Below, piece after piece: positions 13,790-64,000 of a DNA stretch of 64,000 nt. Positions within the stretch are counted from its first letter, which is position 1. Each line of letters starts with the position of its first letter. Made by a program: the position numbers and the translations under genes. Source of the stretch: Atrina japonica (Eukaryota; Mollusca; Bivalvia; Pterioida; Pinnidae); contig BROG01000535.1 in assembly GCA_030159075.1 (NCBI GenBank), positions 231,001-295,000 of the forward strand, read 5' to 3'. A model generated the notes under the pieces. The model was given only the letters and a program-made list of their open reading frames with translations. It did no database searches and was not told the DNA's origin.

Positions 13790-13965
13790 CAAGAATGTTT
13801 CACTCATATGGAGATGTCACCAAACGCCCGATAAGGGCTTCAGATTTTGGCCTACATGTATGCTCCGCATTTGCAGCCATTGAGCACTGAGGGTTCTTTA
13901 ACATGCCGACACCTATATGTACTATGACATGGGACCTCGATTTTAACTGTCTCATCCGAAGGATC
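13790..13965 (-). repeat. SINE family B, antisense copy
   Basis: Antisense copy of the element at 14243. Reading on this strand it shows TTCACTCATATGGAGATG, TGAGGGTTCTTTAACATGCC and GACTGTCTCATCCGAAGGAT-like blocks. The tRNA-like head is missing. Confidence 0.8.
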
Positions 13966-14242
13966 ATAAAATGTTTACATGTAACATGCCAATAGAAACA
14001 TATGTGTGACATTGTTATGTATATACAAATTTAAAGCCACATTCTGGGAATAAAAATCATATTCCAGGGGAGTTATTGTAACATTTGACATTTCTTTAGA
14101 AAACCACTAATAGAAGGAAATGAAAAAGCATTTTCAAAAACATTGTCGTATTGATGGAGTTATTAACAAAATTCCATCAGAAATCTCTTAATTTACTTCG
14201 GTGAAATATGTGACATTCCATATAAAGAATCCTTATTATGCT

Positions 14243-14450
14243 CTTTCGGATGAGACAGTAAAAACTGGAGGTCCCGTGTCACAGTAAGTGTCGGCACGTT
14301 AAAGAACCCTCACTGCTCAATGGCCGTAAGTGCCGAGCATAGGCCAAAATTTGAAGCTTCACTGGCATTTGGTGACGTCTCCATATGAGTGAAATATTCT
14401 TGAGTGGGATGTTAAACAACAATAAACAAATAAACAAACAAACAATCCTT
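14243..14450 (+). repeat. SINE family B, sense copy
   Basis: Body GGATGAGACAGTAAAAAC, GGTCCCGTGTCACAGTAAG, GGCACGTTAAAGAACCCTCA, CATATGAGTG, and a tail TAAACAACAATAAACAAATA. The same body appears at 13790 (antisense), 21366/22617, 30930 and 54238. Confidence 0.85.
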
Positions 14451-15464
14451 ATTACGCCTAAGATATGATTGGCTGACAATCTAAAGAGAAGTAGGCGCGA
14501 TCCTTATATGGTATGTCAAATGCCTTGACCACTTTACCATCAACCAATCGGTAAGAATATCAGGAATATGTAATGGAGCCTATTTTAAGAGGTTTTTATA
14601 AGATCTGCACGCTGGGTGTTTCCCATGATTAGCTAAATAATTTAAAAATTAGTTTATACCTTTAAAAATATGACGAAAGTGTATGGAAATAAACATTAAG
14701 TGTGAACAAAAAAGTTTAGTTCTGAATGTTTCTCTCCGGAAAATGACTTAAATGTATGTCTCTGATACCAACTTAGAATGTTTTTAACATTGATTTGCAT
14801 CTTGGTATATATTCTTGTACAAATTCACTAACTCAGATTTGACAAAGGACTTGCTTTTCAGAACTTTCAGTCCTTTGATTTTTAACAAAGAAAAAAGACA
14901 CAATATTAACTCGACAACAGTAAATATTTAATATTTTTCCATTTTATGAACACTTATAAAACTCACTCTAAGTCGACTCAACAGTTTTGTATCACCCGTC
15001 TTATAGACATTAACAAAACATTTGAATGTGAATACAGTATCCTCTACCATATACAGTAAAACTCTGATATAGCGAATTCCTGTGGACATTATATGTAAAT
15101 TCGTTATAAGCATAATTCGTTATACATTTATAGCAAATTCATAACTTAATTTTAATGAATTTGTTGTAAAAATAGCTTAAATGTTCTATATTTTAAAGAA
15201 AAATATTTTTTGCCCTTTTACGACAGAAAACATATTCACCCGTCTTAAATTCGCCCTGACTCATCGTAGTCACAAGGATATTACATACATGTATGTCCAT
15301 GTTTCAATCATTTCATTTGAAAATTCTGCCTTCATTTTAAATTGGCCTTTGTCAGGAATACGTAATGAAGTCTATTTTAAGAGGTTATTATTAGATCTGC
15401 ACGCAAGCGACAATCAAACGAGAGCAAAAATTTCCAGGTATGCAGAATCTTTTTAACTCATTAA

Positions 15465-15547
15465 CTCATCAACTCCTGAAAAACAATGGATTCTCCTGTA
15501 AATCAATGACTTAGACCTGTCCAAATGTGTTTTTAGGGGTGAATGAG
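15465..15547. mobile_element. 83-bp TTAA-flanked MITE
   Basis: TTAA at 15461-15464 and 15548-15551. Inverted ends CTCATCAACTCC and GGGGTGAATGAG. A second member with the same ends is at 41128-41214. Confidence 0.75.
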
Positions 15548-16008
15548 TTAAGCACACTGTCTATATTGATCAGACACTCATAAAAATCTATCTTCTAACA
15601 CAACTCGCACAGATTAATTTGACAGTTTCAGTACATTCTCTATTTTCTCAAAAACGCCAACAAAGCCTTGAATCAACTGTGGCGAATCTTCCATCCTATT
15701 AGCACTAACAAAATACACTCGCTGTGGACTTGAATGTGTAGTATTCTTCTTTTGAACACTTTACAGTACAATCTATGTTGATAAGACATGGTGCCCGTCA
15801 TCTTACGAACACGTAAGAAAATTAACTCTATGGTATTTCACCAGTGTGGTCTTCTCCATCTCTTTACACACACTCACAAGTCGCACTATTAGGTAGACTA
15901 CTGTACCATAACCATTTCATCACCAAGTAACTTAATGGTATGCTCTGTTCTATTGTATTAAGCCAGTCTATTATGATCTGTGGGGGATGATAAGGTTAAG
16001 AAGTGTCT

Positions 16009-35027
<19,019 letters not shown>

Positions 35028-35074
35028 TCTGGCTCATCAGTTACCATTGTCTAAAGTCCCTCCTTCAGATATTC
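35028..35074 (-). other. 5' UTR part of FASTKD exon, with splice acceptor
   Basis: On the minus strand a long pyrimidine run followed by TAG ends at 35075. The 47 nt from there to the ATG would be 5' UTR, so at least one non-coding exon should lie upstream, somewhere in 35.1-39.7 kb. I could not place it. Confidence 0.5.
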
Positions 35075-35305
35075 TAGAAAAAAAAAGAAATTGTTGTGGT
35101 TAATTACAATGTAGCCTGATGTATACACGGGACATATTGTCCTTTTACCACAGAAAAAATATTCACTCCATCTTAAATTCGCCCTTTTTAAATATTTTTT
35201 GAGATTATAAATTAAGTTGTTATCTGTTATTCAACTGGTACATTGTACATGTATAAACTTGCAAATTTCATTTTTTTTTTTAAATTTGACTAAATAATCT
35301 AAATC

Positions 35306-35521
35306 AGAGTTTTTCAAATTCACCGGTCTTACCAGAAAAACTGGTGAATTTTACAAAAGTTCGGTGAAATCTATCTGATAACTGGTCCAAATGACCAGTA
35401 GTTTTCCATTTCATTTCAATTGTGTATATATACAGACTGGTAAAAAAATTTTTTAGACCAGTAAAATTCCTTTATTCACTGGTCCGGTTGACCAGTAATT
35501 TTTTTTTATTTCAAAATGTCT
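35306..35521. mobile_element. Short derivative of the hAT-like element at 43828
   Basis: A 216-bp copy with left end AGAGTTTTTCAAATT, internal CCGGTCTTACCAGAAAAACTGG and TCCAAATGACCAGTAG, and right end ATTTCAAAATGTCT. Both ends match the 1.2-kb element at 43828-45046, whose middle is missing here. Confidence 0.65.
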
Positions 35522-36073
35522 GCTAAGGAGTTTAAATCCTGATCTTGGACCCATGGAATATTCCTCTGCAGAAAAGGAAGATGGTGTGACAATAGATAAT
35601 AAGTTGTTATTTGAGAAACACGTTACAGAAAATGTAAATAAACCAAACGCGATCCTAGGAGTTATCAGATGGACATTTGAAAATCTGGACTTTAAGAACT
35701 TTTAGACTTTTGTATGTCAGCCTCATGAGACCTCATCTAGAGTATGCAAATTCTGTGTGGAATCCATTTTTAAAGCAGCACATTACTTTGATTGAAAATA
35801 TACAGAGAAGTACAACAAAACTAATACAAGACCTAGCTAACTTGTCATATGAGGAAAGACCAAGTAAAATAAAGTTACCAACCCTCATTTGCTGGAGAGC
35901 TAGGGGCAATATGATAGAGGTAAATAAAATACTCAGTGGCAAATATGATCCAGAAATTTCAGACTTATTTCACATTCAAGAGCAAAATCATAACACTAGA
36001 GGCCATCGGTATAAAATATTTATAGAAAGAAGTAGACTTAGTATATGAATGAAAGAACTTTTGTAATAGAGTA

Positions 36074-36434
36074 CAGGGGTTAACAGACCCTTTTTGAGAC
36101 AGGGTCCTGTACCCTTCCAATTGGGAATTTTATGTTGCAATGGGTGAAAATGGAAAAAAAGTAACTATGGTCATTTAATTAATAAGAATAAAGACACAAA
36201 ACTTGTGGTTCATTTAGCCCCTCTTATTAAACTGACAACATGGTTTTCATCTGAAGACTTCACAGTGCAGTTTATATATGTACATATTCTCATTTTTATT
36301 GTTTAATACCAAATGTGAATGACGTAGGGAGCCTAATTGGGAAATTTTTGCTCAAAATTGGGGAAAAAATAGCAGATTTTGCATTGGGAATGGGGCCTTT
36401 TACAGGACTCTCATGTTGATGATATTAATCCCTG
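36074..36434 (+). mobile_element. 361-bp CAGGGG MITE inserted in LINE fragment
   Basis: Ends CAGGGGTTAA and TTAATCCCTG form inverted repeats. It is the paralogue of 32866-33373 and lacks that copy's inner insertion (reads ATGTACATATTCTC where the other has TA-MITE-TA). Confidence 0.8.
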
Positions 36435-36455
36435 AAGTATGCATGTAACATTTGG

Positions 36456-36580
36456 TTTTAAATTTGATTTGATTTGTTTTGTTTTACGCCATACTCAACA
36501 ATTTTTCAGTCATATGATGGCGTCCAGTTTTTGATTGGTGGAGGAGAAACCCGGGTAAAGACCACCGACCTTCCGCAAGA
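36456..36580 (-). mobile_element. Short SINE-like retroelement with 13-bp target duplication
   Basis: Direct repeats ATGTAACATTTGG at 36443-36455 and 36581-36593 flank an antisense copy of the 8062 element: a TTTGATTTGATTTG tail, then ACGCCATACTCAACAATTTT, CCAGTTTTTGATTGG, and ending CGACCTTCCGCAAGA. Confidence 0.88.
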
Positions 36581-38195
36581 ATGTAACATTTGGAACAGTC
36601 TGCCAGAATCAAGTGTTATTGAAAAACATGTCAATGATTGAGCTAAGTTTAGATAAATACTGGAAAAGTCAAGATCAACTATTCATAATCATAGTCATAT
36701 ACCGTGAGCTGATCAACACCACAAACAGTTATGAAATATCAGACATACGATGAAGAAGATATAGTATTACAGGCGAAGTTCTGAGAGCCTTCTACCATAA
36801 CCAGATTTGTAAGCATTTGTAATCATAATTTGGATAACAGACAAATGGTTATACATATGAATTAATTTAGATCTTTTGGCTTATTCAGTTATTGTCGTAT
36901 GTTTGCCATAATTTGGGTTAAATGATACAAATTACAATCATTGATGTACATGTATGTTAGTTTGCGGTACAGTATAACCATACAACACAGGCACTTGTGT
37001 TATGCAACCACTTGATCGTAATAACACTCCTTATACCCCATTCAATAGAAATTACATCGGGGGATTGCATGACAAAACCGTCAAAGGTGACTGTTATGCA
37101 AAGTCCTCAAAGTCTGATTTCACGAAGGGTTGAAGGTGATTTCAAAATGCTCAATAGAACAATGATATACACAAAAATGTGGCACTACGAGCTTTGATTT
37201 TCATTTAACCGCTTTTAAGTAGATACCTGCAGGTGTCGACTTATCAACTCACAAATAATATGTTAGTAAACAGCTTTACCCATCCATAGGTACTCACACA
37301 TGTCCCCTCATATACATGTGCATAACGTAGAATGAGACAATGAATATACCGATCCCGATGTTTTACAAAGCAAAACGAAGGAAAAGTAAGGCAGGTCACT
37401 GGAAGGATTTGTTATTTGTTCGATTAAATCAGACATGATGACAAATAATTATCAACGTTTGATTCATTAAAAAGACAAACCAAATACAAAAAGATCTGTC
37501 CCCGAAATCTCAAACATACTATCTGTCTCTGATATTATTAATTCATAATTTATCCAACGATTTTAAAAATATGTTCACTGCGGCATTCATTGTGTTAGAT
37601 CTATATAGATCTATATACCTATGTATATGACTATTCACATTTTTTTTTACTGAAAAACATAACATAATATTAGTTGGCATATATCGAGAATAAGATGTAA
37701 ACTAAGGGTAATTTTTAAAAAGAGGTGCATTTGGTTAGTATCGCTCATCTGAACTGACTTGGTATCTTACAAATGCGGTGCGGAACATTGCAAAAATATC
37801 ACCTCGCTCGGGAGACCACCTCGCATTTAAGACGAGAAATGTTCAGTCTCTATAACTGTTCTCAATAGATAGGAAATACGTCTAGAACCTTTTTACGGGA
37901 TGATAAAAATATTCAAAGAAATTGTATTTTGAAATATTTGACTCGGACCGCCGTGTTCGAATCAAGTACTTGACACTAATCACTTCGTAAATGTGTAAAT
38001 ATCTAAGGAAGCATATTGCTGCCAGATGTAACAAAATATTTTCACGAAATATCAAGTTATTACAGCGATATATAAAGCTTTATATATCGCTGGTTATTAT
38101 TTCAAAATTTTTAGGTGTTCACTTTCATTTTTAGAGTGGTGTAAATACATATGTAGATGCATTTAGGTCTGGTTAGCACAACAATGTTGGCCGGA

Positions 38196-38544
38196 AGCTA
38201 CCACAGGTACTTGTGGACCGGACCATCTAAGCGTGCCTTGCCCATAACCCTTGGATTTTTAGTCTATTTTATTTATTCTTTTCATCAAACATGCTAATTT
38301 TGTGATATACCTAGAAATATGGCCAACCAACAGACTTAAGCCAAATGTAGTTACACCCTGTATGTAAATATATCTTTAGGGTGTAACCACATTTGGCCTT
38401 AAGTCTGTTGGTTGGCCATATTTCTAGGTATATCACAAAATTAGCATGTTTGATGAAAAGAATAAATAAAATAGACTAAAAATTCAAGCGGTTATGGGCA
38501 AGGCACACTTAAATGGTCCTGTCTAACAAATACCTGTGGAAGCT
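38196..38544. mobile_element. Foldback palindrome, ~165-bp arms and 18-bp loop
   Basis: The left arm 38196-38359 is nearly the perfect reverse complement of 38378-38544. For example, GGCCAACCAACAGACTTAAG pairs with CTTAAGTCTGTTGGTTGGCC. The spacer is 38360-38377. No coding sequence. Most likely a foldback MITE; a head-to-head duplication is also possible. Confidence 0.9.
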
Positions 38545-39689
38545 ACGAACTGAGGCGGTTTTTATCACAAACAGAATGAACTATCGCTATGAAAATTATC
38601 ACGATAAAACATACCCTTTTGCACGCAAAACTCATTTCATCGCTTTCACCGTAAGACATTATCAAACGCTTGCGTGAAAGTTTGTCGTGTCCTAGAGGAA
38701 ATCGCCACTCAGAACACTTTTTACATAAAAAAAAATCATAAATGTCCAGAAGGGAACGAGAACGGTCGATTTTGTGTTAACGATATTTACCAAACGTAAT
38801 AAGAATCCATTTTTTAAATCTTATCTGATATTCTAGATATAGATCTATATGCTGGAAATATATACACATTTAAAAATATAAAATATCAACGATATCTATT
38901 ACCTAATACGTGACGAAATGACGGTGTATTTCGATCTCAGAGATGCCATTTTCTCACCTGAAAAAAAAATTCAAATCCAATCGCCGATATTTACCAAACG
39001 AAGCAATGTTTTGAAATGAACAATCAAGGGACTAATAGATACACATATACCCGTATTTAGTGCATAAACTTTTGTGCTGATTAAACTGTGTCACGATATC
39101 GAAATATAAAGAAATGTTATGGATTATGGATAGAGACATATTAACATTTACGTAATGAATAAACGTTTCAAAGTTGCGAGATAATTATCTGGGAAATTCG
39201 AGTTTGCTAACTCAAACTTTGGAGATTATATCTTAAAATTTCCAGACAATAACTCACAATTTCGAGATAATAACTCAAAATTTCGAGATAATCAGGCCCT
39301 ACTCAATATTTTGAAATAATATTTTTACATGTGGCAGCAACACGCCTCCGTTTATATTCGAAGATAAAGTCTATCTCTAAAACAATATGAAGGTTAATCT
39401 CTTGTACAGAGTTGTCGGCCCATGCACTCTGATAATCAGTGTACGGGATTGTATAAAGGTGCATTGTTATAGGCTTGTGTAAAGAAAAGTACAATCCTTG
39501 ATGTTGTTTTAAATGCCCTTCACGTTGCGTGGTATAGTTTTCCACTGTACTGTTTTAATAAGCTGACTTCGATATGTACCAAGAATGATTCCATATATTG
39601 TCGAGTCTGCGATGGATCGAATTTGTTCTGAGACGAGATCGCGTATAGCGATATTTGTGTAATCTGACAGGTTCTCTCTATTGACGTGT

Positions 39690-39744
39690 CAGCAGTACAA
39701 TCCAAAAAGTTTGTGTGCTTCCGACGAAAAGCCTAAGATTTAAG
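39690..39744 (+). other. Possible 5' UTR exon of the FAM114A gene
   Basis: The FAM114A start codon lies 15 nt inside an exon with a good acceptor, so a non-coding first exon is expected upstream. TTAAG followed by gtaaag at 39744/39745 is a plausible donor. The transcription start is unknown and the left boundary given is a guess. Confidence 0.22.
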
Positions 39745-41127
39745 GTAAAGTAAGTTATTTTATTTTGTAATAGAATTTGGTAAATCTTTATTTAGTTTCT
39801 AGATTTCGTCGTGAATTTCAGTAGAGTTACACTTATAGTACAGACTACAGTCATGTAATTGATAATATGGACGTTACATATGATTATTAATATTATAGAA
39901 ATAAACAAAATAAACATATCACGTGACGACCATTTTATTCATATTTATTCATTTTGTAAAAGGGCTGTGTTTGTATAATTTTTATTTACAAGGTAAATAT
40001 AATAAATCATGAATTTTGCAAACTGTGGCGATGTTGGACAACTATCAACAGCTTGCCTTTTTACTTGGCACATGTGGTCATGTATCAGTAAACATAATCA
40101 TGATGCAATGCTTACTGTGCACTTTTTGTTTGTGTTTATAGAATGTTCAAATTATGCGCACATTGTAGATGGTCATTGGAATAAAATTTTCTATGTCATT
40201 CAAGTCTACAATGTGCACAAAGGTCCTATCAATGGAGTGAGTCAGGTTGATTCGCCAGCCTGATTCCAGTTTGCCCCTATGTCGTTTCGCCCAGATTCCA
40301 TTTCACCCTGGGTCGATTCACCGTGATTCTAAACGTACCTATGTGTATGTAATACTCTATTTACGGGCATTTGGCTTGATATTGATAATTTTTTTTCTAT
40401 GAGCGATGTAGGTAAATTATTTTAAAACATTCATACAAAGATTTTGTCTAAGTTTTCTGTGTTCTTAAACTATATGTATTTATATAATATTATAATTATG
40501 CATCTATTTTAAGGTAACATATTAGATATCTGCAAACTTTCGGCAAGTCCCAGTTGGTAGGCCTATCTAAGTATCTTACCTAAGTAGATCTAAAAAGAAA
40601 CGATCCATGAAAACTGAGAATAGTGAGAAAAAAGTCAAACATGTATATTGAATAATAAAAATAAATAATTAAAGGAGCAATCAATTTCATGTAAGGTTCA
40701 CTTATGCTCATGAACTCAGGCTGCTTCTACTTCACTTGATATATATTATAAATAAGAGCAAAACAACCCAGGGCGAATGAACTTAGGAGGATTGGACCTA
40801 CATTCCTATTAAAATGATTTTCAAGTTTACTTGTCAGGTGGTAGATGCAAAGGTTTCAAAGATCACATGGTGGGTGTCAGATAATTCCAGCACCAAGTAA
40901 TTTCATCACATGACAGCAAGTATTTCGGCACTTGCTTGCATGTAATTTTGGCATTGGCAATTGGTACTAGATCTAGGTATTTTTGACAAAATATTTCAGA
41001 TTTATGTAGACATGTAGATCTGTATTAAGAAAATATGTGGCACTAATCCTCAATTAAGTATCAATTCAAGTATTTGACATGAACCAGTCCATTTCAAATA
41101 TCAAAGTTTCAAAACCACACACATTAA

Positions 41128-41214
41128 CTCATTCACTGACCCTTAAAGACAAATTTTGACTGGTCTGAGTCATTGATTTACAGAAGAGTCCATTGTTTTT
41201 CTGGGGTTGATGAG
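41128..41214. mobile_element. 87-bp TTAA-flanked MITE
   Basis: TTAA at 41124-41127 and 41215-41218, ends CTCATTCACTGACCC and GGGGTTGATGAG. Related to 15465-15547. It ends about 150 bp before the FAM114A coding exon. Confidence 0.75.
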
Positions 41215-41382
41215 TTAAAACTTGATTTGTAGAAATTAATATTCATTGTGAGACTACATTTCAGAGGCAGATGGGTTGGTATCTCACGACAGGTTCCACG
41301 ATACATGCTTGATTGACTGACTGTATCAAAATGATAATATGCTTTTGATAATTTTTTTTTTTACCAGGAACCAAGCATTATC

Positions 41383-60876
<19,494 letters not shown>

Positions 60877-60947
60877 GGGAAGCAGAGCAGCTTTTGTTAG
60901 GAGAAAAAATTGATTTTCGCTGAAACCAGATGAATTGCCGTAAAGAA

Positions 60948-60953
60948 AATAAA
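60948..60953 (+). terminator. Poly(A) signal of FAM114A
   Basis: A canonical AATAAA lies 71 nt after the TGA stop codon, in the expected place for a short 3' UTR. Confidence 0.65.
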
Positions 60954-61439
60954 TCGGAAATACCATTGTGCTTTCAATTTCAAATTGTGAAAAATTATGA
61001 CGTTATAACTCATTTCACGGGGCATTCAAGAAATTCACTATTTCTTGCCAAAAATTTATTGTGTTGAAATAAGTTTTACCATGGTATGGGTACAACATGT
61101 AAGTCATATATACAAAATGTTCAGCCCGGATACTCTACAAGTTGTACCTTCAGAAATATCTTGAAAGATCTTCTGCTACAAGTCCAACCTGACAAAGTTA
61201 TTTTGACATTTTCTTAAGTAAGTCAAACCAAAATAGATATACTTGTCCATCTGATCGTTTACTGGACAAGGTATCTGATGAACAATTCTCCAATTCATTT
61301 TCCTGAACCATTTTCACTAGGTTCTCGTGTTGTTGTTTTTCAAGAGAGATTTTTATATTACAACAGGAAATTGCCCCAAAAAGTGAAGGGTTAACATTTA
61401 GGTTTCTTGATGGTAGTGTTTGATTTTACATCGATCAAA

Positions 61440-61915
61440 GGGCTGGTTTTTCTGCTGATGGAAGGGATCTCATGTTGATGATCGGGATATGTTGATGTTG
61501 GGGATCGCATGTTGATGGTAGGGATCTCGTGTTGATGTTGGGGATCGCATGTTGATGGTCAGGATCTCATGTTGATGGTAGGGATCTCATGTTGATGTTG
61601 GGGATCGCATGTTGATGGTCGAGATCTTGTGTTGATGATAGGGCTGTTTTGTTCTGTTGATGGTAAGTAATTTCGTTATGTTGATGGTAGGGCCACTCAT
61701 TTTGTTGATGGTATGTCTGTTTGTTCTGTTGATGGTAAGGATTTTTGTCAGTTTGATGGTAGTAGTTCTATTTTGATGGTATGACTGTTTGTTCTGTTAA
61801 TGGTAAGGATTTTTGTGACGTTGATGGTAGGGCCACTTGTTTTGTTGATGGTATGGCTGTTCTGTCGATGGTAAGGGTTTTTGTCAATTTGATGGTAGTG
61901 GTTTTATTTTTAATG
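61440..61915 (+). repeat. GTTGATGGTA minisatellite, block 1
   Basis: Irregular units of about 18-27 bp: GGGATCTCATGTTGATGGTA and GGGGATCGCATGTTGATG at the left, then TTTTGTTGATGGTATGGCTG-type units. The order of variants is patchy. Confidence 0.8.
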
Positions 61916-62589
61916 TCTTACATGGGCAAATGAATTACCAAACATGAATTTCTGGCATTAATACCAGTATAAATCGAAGAAAAACAAACAATATTAACAG
62001 TTTATTCATTAATTTACCACTGAAATTGATTAACCACAACATGTGTTCCACTTGTTTCCCTTCCAACAAGTTAAATGATCAAACCAACACCAAACCCGAT
62101 CAATGAGATCTATTTTTTTTTTTACTAAATATGATTCATCTGTGCCCAAATTTTAAAAATAGGTCCATGAATTACATTTGCATATTTTATGGTTTAATTT
62201 ATTTAAACATTTTTCAGATTGAAATACATTTATTTATGGATAAATCTGCATAAAAGCAACTTATCTATAATTTGATGTCAGTGTGGATCTTCTACCCTCA
62301 TACTCTACATACATCATATAGTGTATAATTGAAGAGCAATAAGTTTTTTTTTAAAGTATCCTAATTAATAAAATCAGTACTGTATATTTAATTTTAAAAA
62401 TCCATAACATCAAGCATAATGTATTCAGTGTAGGAATATGTTACAAATTCACTTTTTAACAGATGTAAGAGCATATTAAATTATTTGAATTGCAATCGCA
62501 AAAGTTATGACACTAATGTTGCTTTTGGGGGATGGTGGGGAGAGTTGAAGTTTGCTCCATGGTTAAATTATCATCTATGGAGATCCCTG

Positions 62590-63110
62590 GGTAGAGCTGT
62601 TGGTCATTGGATGGTAAAGATTTTTGTGACGTTGATGATAAGGCCACTCGTTCTGTTGATGGTAAAGATTTTTGTCAATTTGATGGTAGTGGTTCTATTA
62701 TGATGGTAGGGCTGTTTGTTTATGGTTGGCAAAGATTTTTGTAATGTTGATCGTAGGGCCACTTGTTCTGTTGATGGTACATCTGTTTTGTTGATTTGTC
62801 AATTTGATGGTAGTGGTTCTACTTTGATGGTAGGGTTGTTTGTTTATGGGTGGTAAAGATTTTTTTGTGATGTTGATGGTACGGCTGTTTGTTCTGTGAA
62901 TGGAATGAATATTTGCCAATTTAATAGTGGTGGTTCTATTTTGATAGTAGGGCTCTTTGTTTATGGATGGTAAGGATTTTTGTGATGTTGATGGTAGGAT
63001 CACTTGTTCTGTGGATGGTAAAGATTTTTGTCATGTTGATGGTAGGACCACTTGCTCTGTTGACGGTAGGACTGTTTGTCCTGTTGATGATAAGGTTTTT
63101 AGGTCACCTG
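62590..63110 (+). repeat. GTTGATGGTA minisatellite, block 2
   Basis: The same family as block 1 (GTTGATGGTAAAGATTTTTG, GGGCCACTTGTTCTGTTGAT), 675 bp downstream of it. Both strands carry open frames of about 70-100 residues that are repeat artefacts. Confidence 0.8.
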
Positions 63111-63774
63111 AGTCACTCATGGACACCCAAATTGTGAATTTCATAATCCTGATATCCCTGGACCTTTTAAAAAATTAAAAAACTTCTTTACTCTTGAACA
63201 TCAAAGATAAAAACTTAATACATGCTTAGAAAGAAGATGAAGCCCTCTACCAAAATTGTGAAATTTATAAACCTGGAAGTAAGAGTTCAGGGTCCGAGTT
63301 GTGGGCCAAAATGGGGACATTGTAATTATATACTATGTATTATAAAATCTTCTGTACCTCTGTGCAAGGAAAGGAAAAACTGAATAGATTTCAATCAATG
63401 CGTCCTCAAAATATTTTTAGTCAGCAACACCAGTACTAGATAAAAAAAATGATTTCAGGTTTATCTTATTTCCTGTTACTTGCTTCCATTAATGTTAGCC
63501 ATATTTTATAATTTATTATGTTTAAGCACCAATGTGTGTCCACCAAGCTGGAAACCAGTAATTTTATGTAGTTTTTAAAACTAAGAAGAGACCCGACTTA
63601 GGTAATTATGATGTAAGAGTCCTGTAACAGGCATTGTACCAAATCCTTAAGTATTTAGTCATTTGGCAGTGTACATAGTGGTGTAAGAATGGGTCAGAAG
63701 AATCGGTATGCTTTTATGGATATGAAGGGTCTCTAGGGCCGGAAAGATCTAGAGGGTCCAGGATAATGTATTGA

Positions 63775-64000
63775 AAGCTCTATTTTGACCTGCATCTATT
63801 TAAACCTAGGTCTATTTTGACCTGCATCTATTTAAACCTGTCTATTTCGACCAGTGTCTTTTTAGACCTGCATCTATTTAGACCAGTGTTAGTGTTTATT
63901 TGGACCTGCATCTATTTAGACCCGTGTAATGGTGTTTATTTAGACCAGTCTTTTTAGACCTGCACCTATCTAGACTTGTCTATTTAGTCTAGCATCTATT
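63775..64000 (+). repeat. Tandem repeat of TATTTAGACC / GACCTGCATC units
   Basis: Variable 12-17-bp units (GACCTGCATCTATTTA, GACCAGTGTCTTTTTA) continue to the window end; total size unknown. Confidence 0.8.

Larger units (their letters stand above)
10841..16008. other. Intergenic region between HJURP-like start and FASTKD stop
   Basis: No exon with splice signals and a sustained frame was seen on either strand. It holds the start side of the HJURP-like gene (no clear TATA box), an AT microsatellite, two SINE family B copies, a TTAA-flanked MITE and, near 15050-15120, remnants of CAGTAAAAC-type ends with ATTCGTTATA blocks. No clear poly(A) signal for FASTKD was found. Confidence 0.6.
35560..36720 (+). 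pseudogene. LINE reverse-transcriptase 3' fragment, frameshifted and interrupted
   Basis: Two frames around 35590-36048 encode the C-terminal part of a non-LTR retrotransposon reverse transcriptase. The first (DGVTIDNKLLFEKHVTENVN) gives way near 35690, after a frameshift, to LLYVSLMRPHLEYANSVWNP, ENIQRSTTKLI and LSYEERPSKIKLPTL. The closing motif CNIWNSLPESSVIEKHVND resumes only at about 36583, after two insertions (36074-36434 and 36456-36580), followed by stops. CR1/jockey-like by motif; no 5' part, endonuclease or intact frame. Confidence 0.75.
35075..39689. other. Divergent-gene interval, FASTKD upstream side
   Basis: No exon of either neighbour could be placed. It contains the short hAT-like copy, the broken LINE with its two insertions, a 349-bp palindrome, and several AACTCAAAATTTCGAGATAA repeats (about 39176-39298). 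First exons and promoters of FASTKD and FAM114A are expected here, but no TATA box or initiator could be singled out. Confidence 0.5.
60954..64000. other. Downstream intergenic region of FAM114A
   Basis: No gene seen. It contains two arrays of GTTGATGGTA-based repeats (61440-61915, 62590-63110) and a third, different array that reaches the window edge. Between them is unique AT-rich sequence with no features I can name. Open frames here come from the repeats. Confidence 0.65.

Noticed and set aside
15605..15770. Alternative last exon of FASTKD
   Set aside because: A frame ending IENVLKLSN looked possible, but it has a weak acceptor and no RAP-like residues. The exon at 16113-16009 joins in phase and completes the RAP domain.
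35677..36048. Functional reverse transcriptase gene
   Set aside because: Only the C-terminal part is present. It is frameshifted on the left and broken on the right by two insertions, with stops in the remaining tail.
36997..37197. 66-residue open frame on the plus strand
   Set aside because: No domain, no splice context, and a length expected by chance.
39303..39705. Two open frames (80 and 61 residues) on the minus strand
   Set aside because: Short, no known motif, composition like the surrounding AT-rich DNA, and no matching splice signals. They could overlap a FASTKD 5' UTR, but nothing supports translation.
62485..63178. Several 70-100-residue open frames on both strands
   Set aside because: They consist of translated GTTGATGGTA repeats and include VLLMVKIFV-type strings that change with repeat phase.

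Overview
The window is AT-rich animal nuclear DNA. It holds three multi-exon genes with GT-AG introns, packed in and around with short transposable elements and minisatellites. The density of tRNA-derived SINEs, the many short MITEs flanked by TA or TTAA, and the repeat style all look molluscan, most likely bivalve. That assignment rests on pattern recognition; no species marker was found.

Layout. (1) 1-10840, minus strand: a gene of seven coding exons that runs off the left edge. Its second exon carries a motif like the CENP-A-binding Scm3 motif, so I call it an HJURP/Scm3-like centromeric histone chaperone. (2) 10841-16008: intergenic, with SINEs, an AT-rich microsatellite and a TTAA-flanked MITE. 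(3) 16009-35027, minus strand: a complete FAST kinase domain (FASTKD) family gene. It has ten coding exons, all consistent in phase, encoding about 1,049 residues, with a presequence-like N-terminus and a C-terminal RAP domain. Its introns contain a 121-bp near-pure poly(G) tract, a 21-bp minisatellite and a three-level nest of repeats. (4) 35075-39744: an upstream interval shared by the two divergent genes, holding a broken LINE fragment with two insertions and a 349-bp palindrome. (5) 41383-60876, plus strand: a complete FAM114A-family gene of twelve coding exons and 702 residues. Its introns hold three separate minisatellite arrays (21, 24 and about 57 bp), a 1.2-kb hAT-like element, and a foldback element inserted into a SINE. 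(6) 60954-64000: more tandem repeats and no gene.

The three genes have unrelated roles: centromere chromatin, mitochondrial RNA and Golgi-associated trafficking. Nothing suggests they act together; the FASTKD and FAM114 genes are simply divergent neighbours. Exon boundaries were placed by hand from splice consensus and reading phase. For all three genes the phases close without a frameshift, which is the main support for the models.

The least expected observations are these: the 21-bp array in the FAM114 intron appears to have grown from that intron's own 5' splice site; there are several insertion-within-insertion stacks with readable target-site duplications, one of them confirmed by an empty-site paralogue; and a foldback element carries a hammerhead-like core in both arms. 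I found no operon, CRISPR array, rRNA gene or true tRNA gene.
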